Below, one piece after another: positions 49,781 to 60,953 of a stretch of DNA of 64,000 bases. Location of the stretch: contig NC_023759.2 of NCBI RefSeq assembly GCF_000499845.2, positions 50,566,172-50,630,171 on the forward strand. The letters are read 5' to 3'. The translations under genes were made by a program, and so were the position numbers. The notes beneath the pieces are model-generated. The model saw nothing but the letters and a program-made list of their open reading frames with translations, was not told the origin of the DNA and ran no database searches. How positions within the stretch are numbered: position 1 is the first letter of the stretch; every line of letters starts with the position of its first letter. The stretch is from Phaseolus vulgaris (taxonomy: Eukaryota; Streptophyta; Magnoliopsida; Fabales; Fabaceae).

Positions 49781-51050
49781 GTATGGGAATAGAATTTTGT
49801 ATGGCTTTTTCATTGTAACTTGTATCTACCATTTTCTCTCTATAAAAGTTATGATCTATCAAAAAAGTTTATTTTTAGTCTAATTCAACCTTAAACTTTT
49901 AGTCTAATTTTTCCTAGTAAAATCAGTTTACACTTGAAATTTGTACCCACTTATAATTTTAATCTCTAGAGTCGATGGAGATATCCAACACATTTTTCTC
50001 ATGCCGAGACTACTAACTCATGTGTGAGACGGTATATTATAGGTGATTCGATAATGGTGCACTTATAATTTTAATCTCTAGAGTCGATGGAGATATCCAA
50101 CACATTTTTCTCATGCCGAGACTACTAACTCATGTGTGAGACGGTATATTATAGGTGATTCGATAATGGTGCAATAACAGGTGACCTAATAAACCCAGCA
50201 AATCATCGCTGGATAAGTTCAAAATAATTATGATATATTAAAAAGTGAATTTTAAGTCTACTTTAATATCGTAAAATCGATTTTAAAATAAGATTTTCAC
50301 CTATTTATATTTTTAATTTATAGTTAACTTAAATATCCAACACTTCTCTCTCATTTCTTTACTCAGCTTAAACATTCCTCAAGAAATCTCACACCAAATC
50401 CATCGGGCCAGCACACAATGCTTTTGATTTGAGCTTCCTAAAGGAATTATATGTTACATCATCACCTTTATGTTAATTTCCCTTGCTTATGTGATAATGG
50501 ACTTCAATAATTTCTGTTTAATGATTTCTTTTATGTTTTGTAACCTCTGTGGTGGTTGATACCTTCATCTGAAACTTTAAGTTTTTGTTGTTACAGTTTT
50601 GTATTATTCCTGTTTATTTCCGCCAAGGTTTCTTTTAAACGTTAATGTTCTTTCCATAATACTATGAATAGAAAACAAGAAGTTATTGAATAGACAGTGA
50701 ACTAAATGAACATGATTGCCAAAGTACACTCAAAATTATAAAAACTGGAGATATCAATAATTTTGTTAAACATACATATTATAGTAGTAATATATCACAT
50801 TGTTATCATAATTATAATTAACTTAGTTCCTGATATAGATCGACAAAGAACGTTTTGGCTCGTGACATAAATCATCAACTTGATCGGTAAAAACGCTTAA
50901 AATGCCAAAATACCGTTGTCTTTGGAATGGTGGTAAGACCAAGAGGGTAAGAAAAAGAGAGAAAGAAGCTATAAAAGGACACAAAGGAACAAAAATACCA
51001 CAGTTGTGGTTAGTGTCCTTTTTCTTTTGTTCTGCTCGAAGGTTGTGTTG
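49781..51050. other. Spacer between PSBY and the convergent 1087-residue gene
   Basis: It contains the PSBY 3' UTR, a minus-oriented TRIM with a perfect duplication (49876-50342, listed separately) and the 3' UTR of the next gene. The frame at 50902-51096 overlaps the last exon of that gene on the other strand and shows no features. Confidence 0.5.
49876..50342 (-). mobile_element. TRIM element, minus orientation, with internal perfect 112-bp tandem duplication
   Basis: On the minus strand, LTR1 starts at 50342 (complement of ATATCCAACA, reading TGTTGGATAT) and extends to about 50232. The second LTR ends with the same ATATCCAACA word at 49990. Inside, 112 bp beginning CACTTATAATTTTAATCTCT is present twice without a mismatch, at 49948-50059 and 50060-50171. 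The duplicated block spans the LTR edge, the polypurine region and part of the interior. Perfect identity implies a recent event, much younger than the diverged LTRs. Confidence 0.75.
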
Positions 51051-54000
51051 TCAATCAGCCAGGCTGTCTGGGACAAATTCTGGGGACTGGCTTTGAGACT
51101 CTTGCAATTGAGAGGCTGTTAATTTAGCTTGAGCCTTCTTAAACCAGCTTGAGCTTCTAAGAACGTCATCGATTGACATTCCTTCTGTTCCTGTCAAACT
51201 GCACAAACAACTGTTTCAGACTCATCTGCTATGCTAATTGTGTAAGAAAATGATAGTTTCACCGTATTTAAAATTGTATACAACGTGATAAGTTTAAAAA
51301 TAAATATATATAATAAATGGTAAGTTTGTAATTCAATGATATAAAAAAATAATAATATTGAGAATTATAACGTGGTTGTATAAAAAATGTAAGTTGTCAA
51401 TGTATTATTATCTGAAAAAAGACATCCAAAAAACTTTTGTTATCAGCAATGATGGAGAGATGAAAGCATGCAAGTTCAGAATTTCAAATTAACAATTTTG
51501 AGCGGTATAGTTTTATTTCACGGATTATCATTATTCACCAATAACAAACAACGTGATATTAAAATGCTAAGACAAAAACAAGTAGATGAAAGTCTTGAGA
51601 TACAGATTCATGTCACTCGGAGGATATAGCAGCAAATATTGGCAATACCCTGCCCAGGCCATAATCCATGAGATGTGAATGGCTCAATTGATTGTGAAAA
51701 AACCATTCATTTGAAAGATTTCACATCATAATCGACCGATCAAATCTAGATCTTTAAATACAAATTTGTTTGTACAATGAACTAAAATAAAAATGAAAAA
51801 AAAAAGTATTTTTCAACATACCCTTAACAGCTCTTAATTTCTTTTGACAGGTAAATTGCAAAATAAATAAGTCCCAGAGAATATAGTCAGAGTACTTCTA
51901 GCTATGCTATGTTTACTTGTAACGTTATTGCTCAACATGAAGTTCAGGTCAGGGTCAAAGTCATTGTCACAATCAATTATAAAACTTGAGTTTCAAAATT
52001 TGATGGAATAGAATTCCTCGTCTCAAAAGAAATTTAAAATGATAAAAAAAATAAGGCTAAGAATTGTAGCAGAGAAAGAAAGAGACACAGGATTTAATTT
52101 ATTGCTGAAAATTGCCATTCAAACATGCAAATGACTTGTAGCCAAAAACAAGATACAAACGACTTTACCAACTTATATCAGCATTCAGCAGAAATATAAT
52201 GCATTAACTAACCCTGCTTTTGAGGAACTTCTTCCACCATTTTCCAGATTTCTCCCACCGAATGAACCTGATCAAAAAATGAAAGAAATTTATTGCAGAC
52301 TGTCTCATCACTATTTTCATGAAGAAACGAGATAAACTGAACACAGCCATATAAATCTCTAATTCAAGCTTGTCACCTATGCCAACATCAAAATTCAAAA
52401 AGCATGACAGGATACATATTCTAGAGAAAAACAATACGATACACAAAATAGTTAGAACAACTAAGTGGGATAGCAAAGCTTTCCTAGGTGAAACAGTAAA
52501 CAAGAAAAAACAGTGGTTATCCGTAATGTCCTAAGTGCTAAACAGTCGTCAGAGAAAGAGTTTCCAGAACAAATGTATAAGAAAGTCGTGAGCTACAAAT
52601 ATACATCAACTATGTTGCCTATAATTTCTTGGAAAATAAAAATCTGAACTGCCTGCAGTCTAAGTATTGAGATCCAATTTTATTAGAAATATGGTCAATG
52701 CAGTCGTCGTGAAGCCTGTACCACAATCCAAAATGATTTTGTATGATTGAGTAAAACATCAGGTTAAAATTTTAAGATAGTGTTAAAGTCTACTCTGGAA
52801 TTGTTTCAGAGTCATCCGTATATGTCTACACTCTAGATGTCGTATTCTTAAGGAAGTGTTTTATTAGGCCACCCAATGTTTGTCCACGCTGCTGGGTAGG
52901 AGGTGGTGTGTTGTAATCTCACATTGATTAGAAGTATAATCAACACAATCTCTACAAAATTTCAAGATAATGACAGTTCATTCTTCTTCAAACATTAAGT
53001 AATACCTTGAGATCATACAATATTCTAAAGATTAGGAACAAAATAACAAAGTAATAACTTAAAGAGCATAAAATATTCTCAAAATGAGCAGGGAAAAATA
53101 CAAGCTTTCCTCAACTGTAGGAATTACAACATTTTCAACCTTCATAAATATGACAATGAAGATATTACCAGCTCCTGGAACAAAACATGTAATGAATAAC
53201 AGTTGATATCCAAATTCCAAAGATCAGATCTCAATAACAAAAAGTTAATCCCACCTAACTTATCCAGCCAACCGTACAGATTGAAGGCACATTCCGAATT
53301 AATACATATATTTCAGTTACCATCTACTTGTGAATCTATACCTGAACTGCTATCTCCATCAGACAACAGTGGATTATCTGATGGCGTTCTGGTGCTGGCA
53401 CCAGAATTACCAACTTCATCGTCAGAGCTGCTGCTACTATCATCCTTGAAAATTGCTCCTGATAACAAGCTCTTCTTCTGCGGTGTTTTACCCACAGCTC
53501 CACGAACATTATTCCCAGAAGCTTTTCCGGCTTTATTTTGAACCCCTTTTATGGAACCTTCCAGCTTTGAATTTGATACAGGAACATGTTTTCTTTGTTT
53601 CTCCGAAGCCATTTTTTTCTCAGAAGCATTGACACGAGTCTTTTTGTTTTCTACAATCACAGCACTGTTACCAGACACTTTTGAATCTTGTCCAGTCCTG
53701 TGTGCATTAGGTACCTTCTCCCCAGGGTGAATCCTAACATCCAGCTCTTCCTTTGAAGATAATTTCTGTGAGGAGCTTAAATCCTTAGGAGTTTGTCCGT
53801 TTGTTGCCTCAAGTTGGTGAATGTTATTTCTGGTCATGGTCTCAATATCATTTATATCTGTTTCAATCAATTTGTCAACAACCATGCCATCTGACAAATT
53901 AGCTTCAGCTGGCTGTTTCCAGGATGAAAATTGTTCGTCAGCATTAACCTTTAAAGTTTTAGAAGGTGCTTCCAAATTATCATCATCTTTCTCTCCAGAA

Positions 54001-56807
54001 GAGTGTGTTGAAAGCTGCACTGCATCCTTGCTCCCAGAATTAAACTGAGCAGAAGGTTCTAGTCTAACGGAGTCTTTCACCGGTTCCATATTTGCTTTGG
54101 ATGATTTCTTAGTGGACTTTGTGCTTGCAGATTTACTTTTCTTTGTCACTGTAACTGAAGATTTGGCATGTGTTTTGCTGTCAGAAGATGATGAATCCTT
54201 ACTATCAAGAACTTGATCTTTCAAAAGCATATTTGACAAACTCTTTTTATCATTTGACTTCTTTCTCTGTCTCTTGCCCGTGTGTTCAGCACCATCAATG
54301 TTAAAATCAACTTCCTTATCAGAAGTCCCTTGCATCTCCTGCTGTATTTTTCCACCTTCTATTTGATTTAAAGGGTTCTCCTCCATCTCCGTATTTCCTG
54401 ATTTAGGATCACAATTTGTTGCATTAAGGGACTTCATAGTAACAGTTTTACTCTCAGAAGCATCCACATGTCCACTAACTTCTCTAAATGTGGGCTCTCC
54501 ATCTGAATTCTTAGCAGTTTTCTTCTTCTTTTTTACCTTCAGTTTTATAGATTCAGTTGTTCCATTTACATCCACAACTTTTGAAGTCACATTTAATCCT
54601 CCAACTTTTGCATCTGAGTTTCCCTGGTTGGATGGTGTGGACTTATCTAACAGCATTAGCTTAGGATCATTTTCTGGTGATACTTCTCTTCCTTCCTCAG
54701 CTCCTTCAATCTGAGGAGCTTCATTTTTAGCATTATCCTCAGTCAGCTCCATAAGCCCGTCCTCATTAGCAGGGTGTGCTATTATTTCAATACCAGAATC
54801 GTTCTTATAGTTTTCTGTTGTTTTTTCTGTAGATTGAATGCCTTCTTTGAATGCATCTGTTCCAGTCTCCATGTTGTCAATAGTAGTTTTGCCCATACTC
54901 ATATCTGGCCCTAAAAAGAAAAAAGAGATCAGTAATATATTTTCAGTATTCTAAAATGAATTTCTTTTATTAATTTGATCTCAATAAAAAAAAAGACATA
55001 GCAAATTAACATGGTACAAGAACGAATACAGCTGGTACTTTACTATGTTCACCCTTTTCCCAAGTAGTACCTTTAGAGATAGATATTTCCTCCTGACCAC
55101 CTTTTTGAATGCTGGAATGATATGCTTCTTCAACGTTCCTGGAGGAAGTAAGTACAGGTGTTTCCAGAGGATTTGATGATTTTATCTTCCCTTTCCTCCT
55201 CTTACCCTCCACAATAGTTTTCAGTGGATCAGTGCCATTAAATTTTTCAACTGATTGGTCATCATTACTGTTTTTAATCTTCTGCAGGTCCCCCAAATCA
55301 TGGTGAGGAGAAATGTCTACATTGAAATCATTAATTAACTTGGCTTTGGACAAACTTTTTTCTTCACTTTTCTCTTTGCTGCGCTTCCTCTTTTTCTTTG
55401 CAGGAGTTTCTGTATCTAAATTGGCTCCAGTTACCTTATCATCTTTATATTCAACATCATACCTATAGTTATGATTCTTAGATTCAAACCGATCCTTTGA
55501 TTCTTTCCTTTCCTTGTCTGCTTCATCAGACTTGTGCGTTTCATCCTTCAGAGCAGCCTCCCCTACCTTGAATACTTCTTTAAAATCAATAGACAAAGTT
55601 CTCTTCTTTTTCTTACGCTTCGTATTTGCAGTAAGTCCAGGTTCTGCAGCTTCTTTCATTGACACAGCAGTACCAATGTCACTCTTAGTGTTACTATTGT
55701 TGGAATCATTATGCTGATGCTCCTTCAAAACTTCAACTTCCATAATTACTTCTCTATTTTCGTTCTCCACAGTTTTCGCTACAACCTCAACATCCTGCTG
55801 AATTGCACAATCACCGAGCCCAACAACAGAAGCATCATCAACATTTGAAGTGTCAACTCGAACTGGGTCTTCCCTTTTCCTTTTACTTTTACGTTTTCTA
55901 TTCAAATTTGATACAGATTCACAATTTCCCTCCTTGAGTACAACACCAACACCCCCAGTGTCTTTATTGGTTCCATCAACCTCATATTCGACAGCTGAAC
56001 CTGGATATTCACCATTTTCGATAGATGATTTAACACCTGCATCCATTTTTTCATCAGCCACTTTGCTAGTATGTTGTGAAACACGTGGACTAGGAACAAC
56101 AACTTCTTCATTCTCAACTGGTTTGTTCGCCAACTGCAGCAACTTCAAATTTTCAAAGGTGGACACCCCCTTGGATGGAGAACCGATAGCATTATCACCA
56201 CGACCAGTCAAAGCACTAAGAGTAGCCATTTGGTCATTCTGAGCACACTCCCTCAACAAAGTAGCATCCACACTGATCAACCAGCTCTTTCTGGAATCAA
56301 TAAAGGCACTTCTCACAGGCATGGAATCTACAAGGTGATAAAAGTTTCCCTCGCGCATAACCTCCAAAAAAAACAAAATTGAATGGTAAGCACAACAATA
56401 CACAGTGAAGAAAACAAGAGAGTGACTTGAACAGAAGAACATGAAATACCTTTATCGCATTAATCTGAATCTGCCCAATTTGGGGAAAGCACAAGGGGTG
56501 TTCCGACAGAATACTCCCTACATAAAATGCAAATAATTTCAACAAAACATCACCACTATAAACTAACAGTGAATAGTGTTACATTAAAAACAAATAACCA
56601 AAACCCATGGATTGGGAACAAAAACCGTCAACAAGAGAAACATTTGAAAGGCATAACAAAAAAATGTGAAGAATCAGTATGTAAAAATTGAAGAGAAAAA
56701 TGAGTACTTTTGAGATCAGAGACAGTGTCGCGGTCGGAAACTAGGAGCGCGAAGCGAGTATCGAGGTTGGTGTCTATGTAAACGACGTTGGTGTCGTGAG
56801 TGGCCAT
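51051..56807 (-). CDS. Unrecognised Lys/Glu/Ser-rich protein, probably nuclear, 1087 residues
   Basis: Six exons in transcription order: 56807-56708, 56517-56450, 56361-55044, 54910-53328, 52267-52213, 51190-51051; in frame throughout. The exon 3 donor could instead be at 55053. I do not recognise the family. Residues 1 to about 85 (NVVYIDTNLDTRFALLV, DTVSDLKRSILSEHPLCFP, IGQIQINAIKV, FYHLVDSMPVRSAF) alternate like a small ubiquitin-like fold; that is inference. The rest is low-complexity and charged, with basic clusters that look like nuclear signals (NRKRKSKRKRED near 210, KRKKKKRT near 304, KKKRKRSK near 378, GKRQRKKS later) and an acidic serine patch DDSSSSSDDE near 985, suitable for CK2. 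The C-terminal end, VGEIWKMVEEVPQ and GMSIDDVLRSSSWFKKAQ, is compact and not low-complexity. The overall style recalls nucleolar phosphoproteins such as Nopp140/SRP40, without their repeats. Confidence 0.8.
52780..52960. repeat. Possible LTR/TRIM fragment in intron 4 of the 1087-residue gene
   Basis: The sequence has AAAGTCTACTCT, TATTCTTAAGGAAGTG, GGTGGTGTGTTGTAATCTCA and CATTGATTAGAAG, echoing the order of words at LTR borders of the TRIM family (AAAGTC...TTAA, GTGTGTTAGAGATCTCACAT, GACTAGAG). It is too diverged for firm limits. Confidence 0.35.
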
Positions 56808-58535
56808 GTTCGGCTCGTGTTGTGTTTTCTGGAGTTTCTGTAACCACGCCACACCACTCTTCAGGGTTTATACCCTTCCCTCCATCAACTTATAAACTTT
56901 TATATATATATATATATATATATATTATTTCTAATTAGGTTTAAATCTTATTTTAGGTTGATTTGATGAACTTGAGTTAAACGAATTAAAAAATAAGATT
57001 TAAACCTAATTAGAAATAATAATATATATATATATATATTAGTTTTTGTTTTTTTAGTTTAAGATTTTTTTAATTAATGTTTTTTTAAACTATTTTAAAT
57101 TTAGTTGATATAATATACTTGAAGGATGAGGTTTATGGAAACAAAGATAAATGACTACAAAAAATTGTGATTTTTTTTTTCTGGATAGTTATTGAATCAG
57201 ATTAAATTTGAAACTAAAATTAAGAAATAGATTTGGAAGGAGTAGTGATAATTTTAAAAATGTTAAAATTTAATTTAAAAGCAAAGATAAAAATAGTATA
57301 ATATAATAGGCAAATGATTAAGGAAAATAATATATGGGTAAAAGATATATTTTTAAAAATTGTGAAATATTTTTTTTGGCATAATTTCCAAATTGGGTTG
57401 AATTTGAAATTAAAATTAAGAAATATATTGGGAGTAGCAAAAATTAATATATATATATATATATATATATAATTATGATGAGACTTAATCCAATGAGAGT
57501 GGAAATTTTAAAATATTACAATTTAATTAAAAATAAAAAACAGTAAGAGATAAGAGATTAAAAAAAATCTATATCATTATATAAAATATAATTTTTTAAC
57601 TAATTTTAACGTGTTTTAAATTTTTTTTTTACCCATTACTAAATTAAAATAATTTTATTATTTAATAATATACACAATTCTATAATTTTTAGCTCAAAAT
57701 AACGAATCATTCCTCAACTAAAAAATAATTGTAAAATTTGTATATTTTCTTACAGATTTATTATTTTATATTTTCAAAAATTCTATCATTTAATTGAAAT
57801 ATATATATATATATGCTAAAAAATATGTGTTTTAGTATGGATAACAACAAAAGATTTGAAAAGTTGAAAAATATTATCAATATAAATTTTACTTTATAAA
57901 CTGGTTTTATAAAATGTATCTGAATTGCATTTAAAAAATTCAATTAAATTAAACTAAACTGGAGTTTAGACAAAAATAAACACCTTAGCTTTTAACTTAG
58001 CTAGAGTTTGAGACCATTTTGTTTCTAACTGAATGTAAAGAAAAATTGTCTGACATATATTAACACAATGTTCCATGAAAGATGAAAACTAGTAAGAGAT
58101 TTTCAGCTAAAATTGCAATTAGGTGATCACCAATGCTCTATTCATTCCCAAACACAAAACCAAGAAACTACAATGCTCTGATGGATTGAGAAAAACACTG
58201 GTTTTAACTCAATGTTTTTCCAAATACATCCTTAGTTCTTGGCTTCAAACACAGAAACTTTCCAAAAGCTCACAGTAAGAGAAAGGCATTGAACACAATA
58301 CACATCATATGAGTTCAACAAAAGTACTGAAACGTGAACAGAAACACCCAAACATGGGAGTTAAAAGAATTTATAGACCACACAACTGATACTAAGAACA
58401 ACTAACAACATTAAGATGAAATTTAGGAACATATGAGATACTTGGAGTCCTTAATCTGCTAACAATCTGCATATATGTATGAGATGAGTAGCAGCATCTA
58501 TTGCCTAAACAGCAGAACCAAGCATTCTTCTGTAT
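56808..58535. other. Upstream region of the 1087-residue gene and AT-rich spacer to KCR1
   Basis: This contains a hairpin-forming inverted repeat (56921-57024, listed separately) and AT microsatellites at about 56900-56925, 57021-57040, 57449-57472 and 57797-57815. A diverged direct duplication is visible, with ACTAAAATTAAGAAATAGAT near 57212 and ATTAAAATTAAGAAATATAT near 57411. The end next to 58535 is the KCR1 3' UTR. No gene is seen. Confidence 0.5.
56921..57024. repeat. Inverted repeat (31-bp perfect arms) upstream of the 1087-residue gene
   Basis: The left arm ATTATTTCTAATTAGGTTTA...TTTT (56924-56954) is exactly complementary to the right arm AAAA...TAAACCTAATTAGAAATAAT (56990-57020), with a 35-bp loop. 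Outside the arms both sides continue as (AT)n, which can extend the stem. It lies about 115-215 bp upstream of the start codon of the 51051-56807 gene. It may be a small foldback/MITE-like insertion into an (AT)n tract. Confidence 0.8.
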
Positions 58536-60953
58536 CTATTCCTTCTTTGTGGAATCTTTGCGCTGTCCCCTCTTTCTAATACCCAAGCAGAACCACAGGC
58601 GCCAAGCATCAACAACAAATTCCGGCAATGAGCAGGCCACAGCCCAGAGAAGGGTATGTGGCCAGTATGGCGTGCATCGAGGCTCGTAGCCGATCCATCG
58701 CACACCAGCTCTGGCATAGCCATCTGTTGATGGAACAAAGAATGAAGATTTTCTGATTGATGCCATCTTGGTTGCCACATATAACGGAACCTGCATCAGG
58801 AAAATCTCAAAATCACAAAAGAATCATACCAAATATATAACTATGTATGTATAATCTCTAAAATGTAGGACACAGAGACACGAATCTATATATTATATAA
58901 TTATGAATTATATAAATTGACAATAAAGATTTATGTGCATAAGTATGTTTTAACTTTTTAGGTGGCAGAAATATGTTTTTCATAACTAGTTCAAAATGAT
59001 TTGTTCCTTATTTTTGTAATCATAATAAAAATTTATACAATAAGTTTGAATTTTTAGAAAATTAATGTGTCTTACGAGTGTCGGCGTCCAATACATATGT
59101 CCGTCCGACACGAACACACCATCTAAGAGACGTGTCCGAGACAAATGGATATATAGACAATCTTCATAGCAAAATCAATCCATTTCCACATAATCCACTT
59201 TTTTACACAAAAATTTGGGTGAGAGTTTCAACTGTACAAGAGATTACTCTATATATACTCAAACAATAGAACAAAAAATTGACCGGACTAGCTTGGTATA
59301 GAAGTGCACACTGACACGCAAGTACACCAGAAAAACCAAAGATAGAATGCCATATCACACGCATGTACTAGAATTTTTATTTTTTTCTTGTACACAAAAA
59401 TCAGTATTAAACAGTGTCCTGACATATCTTCAACTTTAAGCAATTTATAACCATACCTGCCTCAACTAAGAAAGGGGTACAAAGGGGACTCTTTTCTGTT
59501 CAGTTTTGCCCAAGGTTTATGTAAGTGAAAAAAAAAAACAGTGATAACTTAATGATCTGTATTGTACCTCAACAAGCCTTATGCTTTCTTTTCATCAGTG
59601 TATAACTCTGACTGATTTCAATTGAAATGGTCTTTTTTTTTAAGTTAGTACCACAATTTCAGCCACAAAGATAAGAATTTTGGGTCTCTCATGGCCATAT
59701 CATTGGATATCCAAAATTTTGCATAGTATTCAGCAAGGTTTAAAAGCTGGTTCAACAATTGCAATTTCAGCTGCAACCAAGGTTTTTAGCCTTTATATTA
59801 AGAATTACAACAAAACTACATCCACTACCACAGCCACAATTTAAAATATTTAAAACCAGAGCAATTCAGCTCGAATACACATCAATAAGTAAACTAATTG
59901 GCTGGAACTTGATAAGGGGAATTCAGCAAAAATGAGAAAAATGACACTTTTTTACCACACCAAGAGAAAAAACACTAAGCAAGCAAGAAGCTAAGATGAA
60001 TAATTGAGCACTAAAAAACAGCAATTTACCTGACACTGAACATCAATTCCACTCTTCTTGTATTCAACATAGAGACATCTGGAAAACTGATCGATGTACC
60101 TGAAACAATGAACACAACACATAACCTCAACAACCAACAAATACCATAAGGAAAGAACACAAAAACCCAATGAACACAACACATAACCTCAACAACCAAC
60201 AAATACCATAAGGAAAGAACACACAAACCCAATGAACACAACACAAAACCTCAACCAACAAATACCATAAGGAGAGAACACAAACACCAAGACCAAATCA
60301 ACAACGAGAACTCACGCTTTGGTGGCGGCATAAACAGCATAAAGGGGATCAGAAGGAATCACAATAGCAGCACCAGAACCAATGTTAACAATCGCCCCTC
60401 TCTTTCTCTTCAGCATCCCCGGCAGAACAGCCTGCGTGACCTTGGTGGTTCCCACAACGTTAACCTGAATAAGGTTGTTGAGAAGCCCCTCGTCCACTTC
60501 ATGGAAGAACCTGGCGTAAGGGTACGAAACTCCCACATTGTTAACCAGCACTCCAACGTCCAACCCTTCAACTGCTTCCCCAATCTTCGCCACACCCTCG
60601 TCCAGATCCCCCGAGAAATCGACCACCACAGTCCTCACCTCAGTTTTCCCGAACTTGGCGGCGATCGAATCCGACACGTCCTTGAGCTTGTCGGGGTTCC
60701 GACCCACAAGTACGAGGTTGAGCCCTTTACGCGCCAGCTCGAAAGCGAAGCTCTTTCCAATGCCGTCGGTGGGTCCAGTGACGACAGCCCAAGATCCGTA
60801 CTTTCTAAGGTTTTTGGGAGGTCTGAGAAAATTGACGTAGACCCATTTGACAAGAACGAAAGCTAGTTTCAGAATCGTTAAGAATCCGACAAGAAAGAGC
60901 AGCACGAACCATATGGGTTGGACCCTGAGCCTGGAGATTATGCAGCATTCCAT
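58536..60953 (-). CDS. KCR1: Very-long-chain 3-oxoacyl-CoA reductase (KCR1 type)
   Basis: Three exons in transcription order: 60953-60316, 60099-60030, 58790-58536, giving 320 residues (Arabidopsis KCR1 is about 318). The start is [13 protein letters not shown]; a longer upstream frame lacks support. Residues about 13-40 form a membrane anchor. The short-chain dehydrogenase body shows TGPTDGIG (59-66, NADPH binding), NNVG (138-141), NIGSGAA with catalytic Ser193, and YAATK (Tyr208/Lys212). The end is lysine-rich (RKDSTKKE), fitting ER retention. Known role: the second step of the ER fatty acid elongase, reducing 3-ketoacyl-CoA to 3-hydroxyacyl-CoA for waxes, cutin/suberin and sphingolipids. 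Intron 1 contains a 62-bp minisatellite and intron 2 a dispersed-repeat copy. A second KCR gene follows upstream on the same strand. Confidence 0.96.
58849..59135. repeat. Copy of the unnamed ACACGGATACGG-family repeat in KCR1 intron 2
   Basis: The sequence aligns by eye to 15027-15390. Both contain AATCTCTAAAATGTA, then GACAC words, TCTATATATTATATAATTAT, ATTGACAATAAAGATTTATG, ATGTTTTTCAT, and an ending with ACGAGTGTC/GTCC words. The ends carry opposing GACAC/GTGTC words. It has no coding capacity. Confidence 0.65.
60107..60289. repeat. 62-bp minisatellite, three copies, in KCR1 intron 1
   Basis: Three consecutive units begin AATGAACACAACAC at 60107, 60169 and 60231. Each continues AACCTCAAC...CAACAAATACCATAAGG and AGAACACA; the third lacks a few bases. 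It fills most of the short intron between exons 1 and 2. Open frames on the minus strand here simply translate the repeat. Confidence 0.85.

Noticed and set aside
50902..51096. 64-codon plus-strand frame with basic N-terminus
   Set aside because: It overlaps, antisense, the well-supported final exon of the 1087-residue gene and has no family match.
60026..60244. Hydrophobic minus-strand frames (MLCSLG repeats) in KCR1 intron 1
   Set aside because: They are the 62-bp minisatellite translated; not a membrane protein.
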